Shown piece by piece: positions 23,285 to 33,739 of a stretch of DNA of 64,000 bases (its first letter is position 1; every line of letters starts with the position of its first letter). The position numbers were made by a program, and so were the translations under genes. The DNA lies in the NCBI GenBank assembly GCA_036320915.1, contig JAXBDG010000014.1:992001-1056000 (forward strand). The letters are read 5' to 3'. Source of the DNA: Linnemannia elongata (Eukaryota; Mortierellomycota; Mortierellomycetes; Mortierellales; Mortierellaceae). The notes beneath the pieces are model-generated. The model was not told where the DNA came from and did no database searches. It saw nothing but the letters and a program-made list of their open reading frames with translations.

Positions 23285-24766
23285 TTATTCGTCTTCTTCA
23301 TCTGAGGCGCTGCATACGGCACAGGTACATCTCTCCATTGATTTAACACGCCACCGGTAGCGAGGTCCCAACTTTTCCTTCCCCTCACGAATACTGCTAC
23401 TTCTTCCTCGAAGGCCACGATTATTATCACTCTCCATAGCTTCTTCATCAGCATCAACAACACCAACAGCAGCGTCGAATTCATCTTCAAGGAACCTCTC
23501 GTGGCGCGGCGAACGGGGGAAGAACTGGGCGAGGTAGGGCAGCTGGTAGACGAGGGGGACAATGAATTGGTCGAGATATGTATTGTCCCAGGTGTAGATT
23601 GAGGAGCACTCTGACTCAGTGCGTCCCCACCAGGGGAGAATCAAGTCCTTTAGCCTGGGCTCCTCTAGATCATCGGCTACTTCGTCATGTTCATTGCGTG
23701 AAATAAAAGAAGACAAGGAGGGGGACGAAGAGGAGATAGCGATGGAGGTAAAGGAGCTGGAGGACGGATAGCAGATCCGAGCATATTGGGATTCGAGAAC
23801 GGAGTCTGGGATGTGGTTGATGTTGTCGGGGATGTTATAGCGGCACCGGAGGTGGGTGAGGAACGCGTTTGCCTTGTTCTTTTGTCGCTCCCACAAGCAG
23901 GTTTCTAAGAGCTGGACTGTCGTCTCCCAATTAATGCTTCCCGAAAAGTTGGCGACCATGGCGACGTTCTCGTTGCCGAGTTCGAGGTCGGCGTTGTCCA
24001 ATGCGTTTGAAGGAGAGTATGTGTATGCCTTTGACGTAAAGGGGCCAAGTTCGAGACGTTCGAGTCGAGGAAGGCGGTGTTGTAAGACGTCCAGAAAGAG
24101 TTTAGGGTGGAGCGAGAATAGGTCTGCGGGAATATGGAGAGCGTTGATGTTGGGATTTTGAAGGATAAGGTTGAGGATGTTTGAATGGAAGAGAAGGTGC
24201 TGCTTAGGGGTCAAGCATAGTCCTGCGTCAAGTAAGGTGAGTGTCGTCAGGTTTGTGAGGCGAGACTGGTTGTCGAGGTAGAGGTTGTCCGTGGCGGTAG
24301 TGGGTTCGGCGAGCAAAGGGAGAGTGGTGGCGAGAGGGTGCTCGTCCGCCTTATCGACTGGCTGATAGTTCTTGTCCTTCTCCTTTCCTGATGTTGAAAC
24401 TGGAGTTTGTTCGCGGAGGAACATGGAGGGCGAGGCGAAAGACTGTAATGGGAGATCATCCAAAAAAATCGGCAGCAGGTCATGATCCAGAACGGACAGG
24501 GTAATGTTCTCGATAAACGACAAGTTCCGACGGATCAAGGTAGGGTCGGCGAAGGGCGTATCTAGAGGCGGGTCAAAATGTTTCCAGAGCAATGGTTGGA
24601 AGGCGATGTACATGGACTTGGAGACGAGGAGGCACTGGAAGTAGTTGCAGTAGGAGAGGTGTAGGCCTACTTCAGCTACGAGTTCTGGAATGTCGAAAAT
24701 TGAAATCCTGTGAGGTTGGGTTGGTGTGCTTGTCATTGTAATCGTATTTGTTGATGTGTCGGCCAT
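23285..24766 (-). CDS. F-box-like protein, tandem paralogue B
   Basis: Single exon, 493 residues from the ATG at 24766 (MADTSTNTITMTSTPTQPHR). Residues ~22-70 (ISIFDIPELVAEVGLHLSYC, LLVSKSMYIAFQPLLWKHFDPP) are the F-box-like region. It is followed by the same leucine-rich middle as paralogue A (SRLTNLTTLTLLDAGLCLTP, LPRLERLELGPFTSKAYTYS). It carries a ~75-residue extension missing from A, with an acidic stretch, a basic RYRWRVK segment, two close cysteines (CTCAVC) and an acidic end. It is the most complete copy of this three-member tandem group and the reference for reading the relic at 20590-20985. The proposed role as a ubiquitin-ligase substrate receptor is inferred from the F-box alone. 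Confidence 0.83.
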   Translation of the reverse strand: MADTSTNTITMTSTPTQPHRISIFDIPELVAEVGLHLSYCNYFQCLLVSKSMYIAFQPLLWKHFDPPLDTPFADPTLIRRNLSFIENITLSVLDHDLLPIFLDDLPLQSFASPSMFLREQTPVSTSGKEKDKNYQPVDKADEHPLATTLPLLAEPTTATDNLYLDNQSRLTNLTTLTLLDAGLCLTPKQHLLFHSNILNLILQNPNINALHIPADLFSLHPKLFLDVLQHRLPRLERLELGPFTSKAYTYSPSNALDNADLELGNENVAMVANFSGSINWETTVQLLETCLWERQKNKANAFLTHLRCRYNIPDNINHIPDSVLESQYARICYPSSSSFTSIAISSSSPSLSSFISRNEHDEVADDLEEPRLKDLILPWWGRTESECSSIYTWDNTYLDQFIVPLVYQLPYLAQFFPRSPRHERFLEDEFDAAVGVVDADEEAMESDNNRGLRGRSSSIREGKEKLGPRYRWRVKSMERCTCAVCSASDEEDE

Positions 24767-25920
24767 GGTTTGGAGAAGAGATGTCCGGAAACGTAAGTGG
24801 AAGATATGGTTGATTGAGTAGGTTTTGATGGTTATGTATGTCCTGTTTATACTCGCTTCCCCAAGACTGCGGCAAGACCAAAAGAACAAAAAACTAACAA
24901 GATAATGACGCCCTCTGCTGTTACTTTTACTTTGCCCTTATTTTGTGTTCAAGGTGATGCTCGATTTGCCTTTTGTCTCCTCTGGTTGAGGATTTGATTC
25001 CAGCCCCTCTTTTGTGGAAGGCGGTAAACAAAACAAAACTACAACGAGTGCGTACCATGTACCAAGTACTCGGATATTCACTTTTGATCGCTTTTGATTT
25101 TGTCGTCCCTCCCTTGTGTTCCCCACACTGCGTCTTTACCTTTGTTCCCCCGATGACACGAACGTTTTGTTTGTGTGCTGTTTGGGTAGAACGTTGATTA
25201 AGCCAGCTTGATTCAGTTGGTGTGGGTGAAGATTGATTTGCCACCAATATTGTTCCTTGTTCGATCGTGGGAAGAATGCGACCAGTAACTGATCAGCAGG
25301 TCTAGAAAGGGCGATCAAAGGTTAGTGCAGTGACAACAGCCATGCCAAAGTCCCTTCTTAAAGTCAACTGAAGCAGAAAAAAAGATTGTTTTCATGTATG
25401 CTTTCTCTTTCTCAATCGATCCCTTTTGCTCCCACAGGGCACCCCTGAAGGTCTGTCTCTGACATGTGTTGGTGTGTTTTTGTTGTTGGAAGGGGTGAGA
25501 GGGGTGTATGGTTTGAAGAGTACGTTTTACTTCACGATGATTGGTCAATGGCCAGCCTTGCCTGATTCCATCTCTCACTCTTTCTTCACTTTCACTCTGT
25601 TCTGGTCACTCACTCACTTTCACTTCTCTCGATCGCTCTCACTCATTTTATTTATTTTTGCAGTGCAGACACTTGACTCCCATTCTTTGAACCATCTTCC
25701 CCCACACTTCCTTTACCCTTCCATACCTTCCTCTCAACCCCCTTTTATTCTCCTCGTCCTCGTCGTTTCCTTCGTTCCTTCACACTATTCTCCCCTTTCC
25801 TTTTTACTCACGTTGCCTCTGTTTTCACACCCACTCCTTCTCCCCCCCCCACACTTAACTTTACAAACAGCTGTAACCGCCGGGCTATCCGATTGACACA
25901 CAAGCCAGACAGGAACAGAT
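24767..25920. other. Spacer between divergently transcribed F-box genes
   Basis: Shared upstream region of the minus-strand paralogue B and the plus-strand F-box/ankyrin-like gene. No gene is supported. Plus-strand pyrimidine content is very high from about 25570 to 25860, consistent with the promoter and leader of the gene starting at 25921. Confidence 0.45.
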
Positions 25921-28900
25921 ATGCTAAAATACGTCAAGGAGGGCGCGCTCGACCTGCTCGCATTCACCCTCCCATCCTCCCTCATCGAATCCATCCGCCA
26001 GGTCTCCGATGACGACTTCCTCTCCCCCGAATGGGGCCACCAGCAACGACAGCCTCGCATGCGTCGTCGTCACAACACTACTTCTTCCTCTTCCTCAAGA
26101 GCTGTCGCCCCCACTCAACGACACCTCCTTATGACTAAAAAGTCTTCTGGTGGAGTCTTCTCCTCGGTAAGCAAAAAAAAAAAAAAAAAAAAAAAAAATC
26201 GTCTTCCTCGGAGGATGGGACTGTATGTCGGCATTTTTTCTTTTCTTTTTTCTTGTTGCTTGTGCACATGCATCAAAATCGTGTTTTCCGATGGAGGAAG
26301 AGTGTATTTTGCATACCCTCCTTTCCTTCTTCCTTCACTCCTGACCTAGACCGCTCTAACTCGATCGCCTTTTTTGTATACTTTACAGGCTGGAACGATA
26401 TTACTGCAGGACACCGACACCCGGTCTCATGATTTACCGGACTCTGTCAGCAACAATTGCCTAAACAAGGGTCCCCAATTGCCCTACGAGGTCCTTACCT
26501 TGATCTTCCAGTACCTCCCAGCCTCAGACATGTTCTCGATTCTCGCCGTCAACCGTCTCTGGCGTCAGATCGCACTTATGGAGACCAAGCAGATCGATCT
26601 CTCGGAGTGTTTTCCCATGGATTGCCTCGGCCTCGGAGACGACGACGTCTACAGCGACTTTGACTTTGTGTACCACCTCTTCTCGATCTTTCCTCTGATT
26701 TCTAGTCTTGTGATCAAAGACCGATACATGCGCGACCGTGACCTCCGAGTTGTTACGGCCGGTATCCTTGCGGGCAAGATGGCCTTCACGGAGGCAATCG
26801 GACCTGTCATTGGCAGCGAGGCATACCAGGAAGCACAGTATGCTATCGCTCAACGACGGGCGCAACAGCAACAGCAAGGAAATACATGCACGACAAACAC
26901 AACAACCACTCCTACAAAACCAGTTTCCACAAAAGTCATCCGAGCAAGCATCAAGGAGGAGTTACGAGAGTTCTCAAGATCAGTGGCAACATATGTCCTC
27001 ATTCCCCAAACTAGAAACACACTTCGGAAAAAGATCCTGGAGCGACTCGAGTACAATTTGGAGCAGAAGGAGATCCAGGAGTACTGCTGGATGGTCGAGA
27101 ACGGGATCGATCCCTTGACCTTCCAGAGCTCAACTGCCGCCTCCTTGACTCAGTGGCGAACAACTTCTTCGTCTTCCTCCTCCCATGCTTCGACCTCGAC
27201 CGCGACACCCGTTTTGGATGCGAAACGATACCCATTGGTCCCCATGACCCACTATCGCTTCCAGGATTGCTGCTTTGCCAAGGACTGGGGTGCAGCTATG
27301 GACATCAACAAACTACCTATGATCGGACTTGCAGCTGCCATTTCAGGTCAAGGTCTGGTTGTCGATCTGGAGGGCTCCTATGGTGCCCCGTCTAAGAGCA
27401 TCAAGCAAATGATGGCGTTCTGTTTTGGAGCTCATTGTGTCATCTCCCTGGACCTCAACTTTCGACATACCCATATGGAGCTCGAGCATGTCACGGAGCT
27501 TTTGAGCGAGAACCCTATGCTTCACAAGATTGACATTGTTGACTCACCCGCCTACCACGACTTGGTCCGTTTGCCGGCACTGAGGGGTCTCGGAGAGATG
27601 ATGGAGCGGATGCAGAAGCTTTGCTTCGACCTGGACGAGCAGGAGCTGAAGGCGACTTTACAGCAGACCAGCGTGTTGCTGGCAGCCTTGGACAGGGACA
27701 TTAATCTCGAGGATGCTGAGCGAGCGGACAAGAAAACGCCACCAATATCTCAGACCGGACAAACCAACACTGTCCCTCCAGCGGAAGAGGTGCCATCGGA
27801 GCCTGTGCCAGCGTACCTTATGGCACAGAGACGACCCATGGACGATCCTCGTCGACCAGTCGAGTCACTTTCACAACAGCTCATATTTGCCGATGACGCC
27901 TCACCAACTGACAAGATTAGGACGGCCAAGGTGTTGTTGAAGGGAGTCATCTATCATGGCGTTAGTGGACTTATCAACACACGGGATCGGGAGTCAGGAC
28001 AAGCCCTACTTCACACGCTGGCCTGGCGCCGTTCATATTCTGCACTCGCTGCCCTTGCAACACAGCCTGCAAATCCAATCGTATCAACAACCGACTTGAC
28101 CACGCCTCCAGAAACATTTGAACAGCAGTCATCGTCGTTGTTTTCATCCTCACCGTCGTCTTCGTCATTGTTTGCAACCAAAGGATACTTTTGGAACCAA
28201 GGACCAGGGCTGTTTTCATCATCAGCTCCCTCGTCGTCTACTTTGTCTGAGATCGCACACAACTCTTTGCCGAACAACACAGAGTCCTCACAAGGAGCAG
28301 TGCTCTCAGATTCGACCACAGCGCCATTCTCGCTTAACCTCCCAACACCAGTGCCAGCACCGGCACCGTCCACGCCACCCTCGTCGTCAGGACTGTCGTC
28401 GTTAATCAACATCAGCGCACTGCCAGCAGCACTGTCGTCAGCCCTTTCTTTCCGCCGGATGAGCTTGCCTGTCTCAACGCTATGGATCCCTGAGGACAGC
28501 GAGGATATTGGAGTTGGCGGAGGTACACAACCAGAGCCTGATTCTGATGATGAAGAGGACAAGGATGACAGTGGAGTAGAGATGAGCAGATTGTCAAGGA
28601 GTTCCTCCCCTGACAAAGGATCAGATCAGGAGAACGATAGCGACAACGAAGCTGTCGCCTCTTCAAGCACGTCGTCGACACCTGTAGCAACAGCAGTAAC
28701 GGCGGAGCCACCAGCAAAGCGAGAGTGGGTGATACCCGAACAACACCCGGTGGCGATCTCGTTGAGGATGGCGAGGAAACTGCTTGAGCTGAAGGCGAAC
28801 CCGAATGTGTACAACAAGGACGGGCGGTCTGCGGTAGTGTGTGCGTCGTATATGGGGTTCCTGCCTATGGAGTCTTTGCTGATTGAGCAAGGAGGGTACT

Positions 28901-28935
28901 CAAAGGAGTTGATCCGTATTCGCGAGACTATGTAG
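25921..28935 (+). CDS. F-box protein with C-terminal ankyrin-like repeats
   Basis: Two exons, 25921-26166 and 26389-28935, about 930 residues. The intron starts GTAAGC, followed by 26 A residues, and ends TTACAG; phase 0 is kept. A good F-box lies near residues 110-155 (LPYEVLTLIFQYLPASDMFS, then AVNRLWRQIALME), so Skp1 binding and ubiquitin-ligase adaptor function are likely. A leucine-rich middle follows. Near residue 610 and again at the C-terminus are ankyrin-like segments: GLINTRDRESGQALLHTLAW, then ARKLLELKANPNVYNKDGRS followed by AVVCASYMGFLPMESLLIEQ. These are separated by a ~200-residue Ser/Pro/acidic insertion that looks disordered. It differs in architecture from the other F-box genes here, lacks their C-terminal W-WP module, and is probably an older, functionally distinct member. 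Confidence 0.85.
26173..26198 (+). repeat. 26-A run just inside a splice donor
   Basis: Uninterrupted A run starting six bases after the GT of the intron donor at 26167. Its length may vary between strains or be misassembled. Confidence 0.9.
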
Positions 28936-29452
28936 TTGTTCTTTATTCCCCTTTCATATTTCTAGTTCTTGTAATCATTCATTGTATTTGTACGTTTGCG
29001 CTTTCAAAGAATAAAGCCATTAGCGACGCTTTTGTAGAGCAAAAAAATAATTTATGAGTGCATATTTTCGGTCCTGATGATAGACATGAAACTGTCTAGG
29101 TTTTGTTGATCAACGGTTGGTCATGGCCAAGAAACATTGCTTGCCTTTTTTGCACTATTCAGGAACAGAGGATGATGGGGTAGATCATCAATCTTGTTGC
29201 ATGGAACAGGATACTGTTCTATGTTATTATTGTTTGTCGAATCATTTTGATATAACTCCCTTGGTGGAACTGACAGCTTTTGTGTTTATTCTACACAAAA
29301 GAAGATACGCACGGACACATGGTCACCTCTCGTTTTCTCGCTTCATCAACAACACTCCATACTATCTCCACTCGTCAAAGCTCTCCCTCTATCCGCGGCA
29401 TCATTCACCAACCTACGTCCCACCCAGCAACTAACCAACTGACCCCGTGGTC
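28936..29452. other. Spacer with polyadenylation signal
   Basis: Contains AATAAA at 29010-29015, suitable for 3' end formation of the F-box/ankyrin-like gene. The leader of the next F-box copy follows. No gene seen. Confidence 0.45.
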
Positions 29453-30929
29453 ATGGACTCTGCATCAACACTCTCGTTCGGGATCCCAGAACTAATCGCC
29501 CTCGTTGTATCGTCTCTGGACTATCACGACCTCTCGCGCCTGATGCGTACAAGCCGATTCATTCACACCCGTTGCGCTCCTTTGTTCTACAAAGACATCG
29601 ATGTTCGCGTCCGTCCTAGGGGTTGTCGGAGATATAGCATTGCCGGTTTTGAGGCCCTGGTGCAGAACGCTCAATTGGTCGGGGGGATCCGCATTGACGA
29701 CACGTTTTTCGACTTTCATTATGAATGTCTTGCCGCTAACGCCACCGTGGAAGAGACGCGGGTCGATGACGAGGCGAGTTTCGGAGGAGTTAGAGAAGGA
29801 CTAAGAGCAGAAGGGATAAGAGACGTGGGATCAGGGGGAGCAGGAGGAGAAGGAACAGGCATGGATGATGCATGTATTCCAACCTCTGTCACCCCTGCTG
29901 CCTCTACCACCTCCACGTTCGGCCTCGCGGATGTCGTGTTCCCGAATTTAACCCTGTTCGAGTACAGTCTTCCTGCACCAGGGGCGAATTGGGTCGATTG
30001 GACACCTGTAGGTGACACCAACAGCGATGGATTAGTCTTCGGAAAGTTTTCCCTGATGATGCCGCCTTCCCGATACCATACCTCGTGAACCTGACGTTGA
30101 ATGATGTGAAGTTTGAGCACCAAAGAGACATGGATGACGTGTCACGGACTATTGCGGGAATGACTTGCCTCCAGACACTGAGACTGGGGATCGACTATGC
30201 GTATGATTTGTGGGATGATTATATTCCGCAGATATTCTTCAACTTGCCATCGTCCATCCAAGTGTTTACGATACGACCGCAGCTTGTGGTTCTGACGAAG
30301 GAGAGGGCCACAGAAGAGAGCGTCTACCGGCGGGATGAGCCTTTGTTCAAGCTTAAGGAATGGGATCTGGTGCTCCGACTCGAGGTAGATGTGGGTTATC
30401 TGACTGGTGAGATGTTGAGTCCTCGCCGTACCCCATTCTCCCTTCCATCTAACCGTATTCAACTGGTGTCGATGGAATTTGAAGCATTTATGGCGAATAT
30501 CGGCAGGCAAAAAGATCTTCGGTCCTAGATCTAAGGGTTGCCCTTCCGTGTCGTATTCGCCATGAGGACAAAAGACCATGGAGTTTTCGGGACGAAGCGT
30601 TCCCAGGTCTCTTATCGCTGAGAAACAGAGCAGCGGAAGATGGAGAAGTTCAGAGTGGTGGTCCTCGGAAAGGTTTCCTGGAAATGTTAGGCGGGCTGTC
30701 GAAGCTAGAAGAATACCGGGGTTCGGTCAATCTCGACCCACAAGACGCGTATGGATACACTACAGGACAGGAGGAAGCCGAGTGCATGAGAGTACATTGG
30801 CCCAAGCTCAGAGTTGCCGCGTTCTATCCAGTCTTTGACAAGTACACCCCTCCCCGCGTGGCGGAAGAGTTTGTGAGATTGCAGAAGCAGTTACCAGGGT
30901 TGATTTACTCGGACGACTTTTCTGCGTAA
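29453..30929 (+). pseudogene. F-box gene copy broken by two single-base frameshifts
   Basis: Reads as one F-box gene only if two frame changes are allowed. Segment 1 (29453 to about 30045) starts MDSASTLSFGIPELIALVVS with F-box residues SRLMRTSRFIHTRCAPLFYK. Near 30041-30050 the frame shifts: the expected continuation GLVFGK-VFPDDAAFPIPYL is in another frame, as if one base were lost. Segment 2 runs to about 30525 (LVNLTLNDVKFEHQRDMDDV). A second one-base loss before LDLRVALP leads into segment 3, which carries the family C-terminal module (FPGLLSL, LGGLSKLEEYRGS, HWPKLRVAAF) and ends at 30929. There are no intron signals at either point. Either it is a young pseudogene, with all parts otherwise well preserved, or there are two base-calling errors. 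Confidence 0.78.
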
Positions 30930-31066
30930 AAATTACGAACACATTTGTATTTAAGTATGTGGACGGACTTTTAACCCACCGAAGCAAGTTGTTGTCACGA
31001 ACATTTTTCCTTCTTTCTTCTTTTTCCCTCACACTTTGATCACTCAATGCTTTCAGTACCGTCGCT

Positions 31067-32962
31067 ATGAGTTCAGCATCCACTCTCTTCTTCGAGACGC
31101 CTGAGCTGCTCAACCAACTGGCACGACATTTGTCAGCCCGTAACATCGCTCGAATCATTCTTACAGACAAGGTCATGCACACACGGTGGACGTCATTACT
31201 CTACCGCCGACTAGATCTAGCCTACTCCGATGGCGACAAAACCCGGCTCTTGTCCTCCACCGACGCCGTGCTCGCTCTTGGCAGGAGTATCCAACACGTA
31301 CGCGATCTCAAAATGGCTCTTTTCGACCTTGTATATATATACAACTGCATTCTGGATCTCCGACTCGTCCTGAGCGATCACTCTCAACTGCCACGGTGGC
31401 TCGCTCCGCCGGACCCTCGCACCTGCCAATTGGTCCCGTTGTTACCAATGGTCAACTTGACCCGACTTCATTTGCACCTCGAGTACAGCAAGGACGCACA
31501 GTTGTGTCCTTACCTCTTGCCCAGTTCGCAAAATCCACGAGCAACTATCACCCAAGCGAGCTGGATCGTCCAGCTCAATCCGCACTTACTGGATCTCAAG
31601 TTGACAGCATTGGTAATCAAGGACCAGCAGGACATACGACTGTTAACTTGGTCTATTCACGGACTTACGAACCTCAGGTCTCTGGAGGTGGAGGTTTTGA
31701 TTGGGAAGGAGGACTGGTTCGCTATTGGATCAACATTATTTTTCAGCTGCCCGTCGACGGTCCAGAGGTTGAGCATCAGCACAGCAGAGCGATCATGTTC
31801 CCCAAGAGTCGAAGACATGTACTCTGGCATGCGGTGGACAGAGTCACAGATGCAGGCTACGAGCAAAAACATGAGCGACGAAGTCTGGTTCACAACAACA
31901 CCTCGGCGACAGGATCCCTTGGCACATCTTGCAAATCTGACACTTTGGGACATGGAGTCGGCGTCGTCGGCCCAGGATATTCTTGCTGTTCTTTCGCATT
32001 GCCAAGCTGTCGAGAAGCTCAAGTTACCCAAGATGACTAGTCAGGATCTGATCGACGTTATGGCGGCCTTTATGGCGGATCACTTTAGCAAGCTACGACG
32101 GCTACACTTTGTCTCGGCAGGATCAATAGCGGGCAAGGCCTTGCCTTTCAAGGTCATGGAGTCAATGCGCGAGCAACGGCTAGAGGAGGTCAGTGGTCGT
32201 GGATCTGAGAAGGCACTGGGCTCGTCACTGGCAACGACAGTCTTTCAACGACACTCAGAGACTTTACGCCAATTGACTTTCAACGGATGCGGGAGCATGG
32301 ATAGTGCTTCTATCAGGATGATTCTGGGCGAGTGCCGGGCGCTGGAGGATCTATATATTCACGGATCCGAGGGAAGCTGCCTTCGCCTTGCCGATGCTGT
32401 CTTGGTGGATTGGGTCGTGACTAAGATTATTCGTCTCTCTCTCACAGTCGGTTTTACGGATCTGCAGACACTTTATCCTGACCAAAAACCGTACTATCGG
32501 AGGCCTGCACCCCTGAAATTGTTTGCGGAAGAAACTCAACAGTTTGAGTTACTGGAGCGGTTTTATGGGAAAGTCGGGAAGTTGACGCAGTTAGAGATGT
32601 TGGATTTACGAGTTCAGCACTTTCATGCACATGGACATCCACTCAACAAACCCTACGCCACCGTATCCCTTCCAGGTCTTCTGAGCATGCCTGAAAAAAG
32701 AACTGGTCGGCCGGGTTATTTGCAGTTATTAGCTGGACTGACTAAGCTGAGGGAACTTCGAGGATCGATCTCGGCTGACACGGAGGAGACTAAGCGAACT
32801 GTGGGCTGGCGTGAGGTTGTGTTCATAGACAATACCTTTTCTGATCTGCGAGTTGCAGAGTTCTTTTCGGACGCTGGTAGGTTGGGCCAGCCGTTCCGAT
32901 GGCTTGTGAAGCAGCGGCATCACCCAGGTTCTGCCCCGCTCTCGCTCGTAAGAGGATCCTAG
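31067..32962 (+). CDS. F-box/LRR-like protein, cluster member 1
   Basis: Single exon, 631 residues. N-terminal F-box-like region, residues ~7-45 (LFFETPELLNQLARHLSARN, MHTRWTSLLYRRLDL). Next comes the subgroup signature LALGRSIQHVRDLKMALFDL, shared in diverged form with the proteins at 36060 and 38876. Leucine-rich segments fill the middle (LTNLRSLEVEVLIG, LRQLTFNGCGSMDSASIRM). The C-terminal module is present (SLPGLLSMPEKRTGRPGYLQ, LAGLTKLRELRGS), but its usual W-P pair is replaced by FIDNTFSDLRVAEF. A 13-bp tandem repeat begins inside the last sense codon and runs past the stop. Likely an SCF substrate receptor; target unknown. Confidence 0.85.
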   Translation: MSSASTLFFETPELLNQLARHLSARNIARIILTDKVMHTRWTSLLYRRLDLAYSDGDKTRLLSSTDAVLALGRSIQHVRDLKMALFDLVYIYNCILDLRLVLSDHSQLPRWLAPPDPRTCQLVPLLPMVNLTRLHLHLEYSKDAQLCPYLLPSSQNPRATITQASWIVQLNPHLLDLKLTALVIKDQQDIRLLTWSIHGLTNLRSLEVEVLIGKEDWFAIGSTLFFSCPSTVQRLSISTAERSCSPRVEDMYSGMRWTESQMQATSKNMSDEVWFTTTPRRQDPLAHLANLTLWDMESASSAQDILAVLSHCQAVEKLKLPKMTSQDLIDVMAAFMADHFSKLRRLHFVSAGSIAGKALPFKVMESMREQRLEEVSGRGSEKALGSSLATTVFQRHSETLRQLTFNGCGSMDSASIRMILGECRALEDLYIHGSEGSCLRLADAVLVDWVVTKIIRLSLTVGFTDLQTLYPDQKPYYRRPAPLKLFAEETQQFELLERFYGKVGKLTQLEMLDLRVQHFHAHGHPLNKPYATVSLPGLLSMPEKRTGRPGYLQLLAGLTKLRELRGSISADTEETKRTVGWREVVFIDNTFSDLRVAEFFSDAGRLGQPFRWLVKQRHHPGSAPLSLVRGS

Positions 32963-32988
32963 TGGATGATCCTAGTGGATGATCCTAG
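32956..32988 (+). repeat. 13-bp tandem repeat across a stop codon
   Basis: Two full copies of ATCCTAGTGGATG (32956-32968 and 32969-32981) and a third partial copy (32982-32988). The first copy contains the TAG stop (32960-32962) of the F-box gene. It probably arose by local slippage after the ORF ended. Confidence 0.85.
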
Positions 32989-33236
32989 AAAACCCTGTGT
33001 CAATTAAAAAAAAAAGCGAACATTTTTGCTAAATAGGCGAATTGACCTTTTTGAGGTTGAAAGTCGCACAAGTTTCCTTCTCAATGGACCCTTGCCTACT
33101 TTCCCCCCGCCATTTGTCGTCGTTATGTACTATGAGGCTTCACCAATAACGCAGAGTTTCCAAGGAAGCAACAGAAAATGATTAGTTAATGTCTGATCAC
33201 CTCTCACTCTCACCTTCACCCCAGACATGTCCTGTC

Positions 33237-33602
33237 ATGGACCTCGCCTCGACTCGAGTATTCGGCATCACCGAGCTGACAGTATTTATTGCTTCGTTCC
33301 TCGATAAGAAGGACATCTCGCGACTGCTACAGGCAAGTCATGGATTCCACGACATCTTTAGTCCGTCATTCTACAACGAAGTCGACTTCATCAAAGACGA
33401 CAGACAACTGGCCGCCTCACCTGACGCTATGCTCGCCCTTTCGAGGAACGCAGAGTGGATTATCGAGCACTGGCCAATACTGAGAGAAGCAGGTTTCTGT
33501 CTACCCAACACAGAGACTTGTGCTCAGGTCCGATCTTGCTTAGCTAGCCTTCAGGACCAGCTCCCAAGATTGACCATCCCAGACTTCGATTTTTCCCCTT
33601 AA
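33237..33602 (+). CDS. Miniature F-box protein made by internal deletion
   Basis: Single exon, 121 residues from the ATG at 33237 (MDLASTRVFGITELTVFIAS). That start aligns with the neighbouring copy at 29453; an in-frame ATG at 33189 would add 16 residues. Residues 1-70 are a normal family N-terminus with the F-box (LDKKDISRLLQASHGFHDIF). At about 33450, right after LALSRNA, the sequence jumps without a frame break to EWIIEHWPILREAGF and the family C-terminal tail. Full-length relatives have 450-550 residues between these points. The product would keep the Skp1-binding part but lose the substrate-binding middle. It could be a dying gene or a dominant regulator that occupies Skp1. Expression is untested. 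Confidence 0.7.
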   Translation: MDLASTRVFGITELTVFIASFLDKKDISRLLQASHGFHDIFSPSFYNEVDFIKDDRQLAASPDAMLALSRNAEWIIEHWPILREAGFCLPNTETCAQVRSCLASLQDQLPRLTIPDFDFSP

Positions 33603-33739
33603 TAAGCCCTTCACTTAAGACATAGTTATCAGATTTTAGCATAGATCAACAAATAGAGATACAAAGCATACTTTGCCTTTTCCCACGCTTACTTGCTCCA
33701 CACTTTTCTTTCCCTTTCCTTTCTTCCTCAATCCGTTCC

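Noticed and set aside
28011..28616. 201-residue minus-strand frame inside the F-box/ankyrin-like gene
   Set aside because: Opposite a Ser/Pro/acidic low-complexity part of a well-supported plus-strand gene; a shadow frame.
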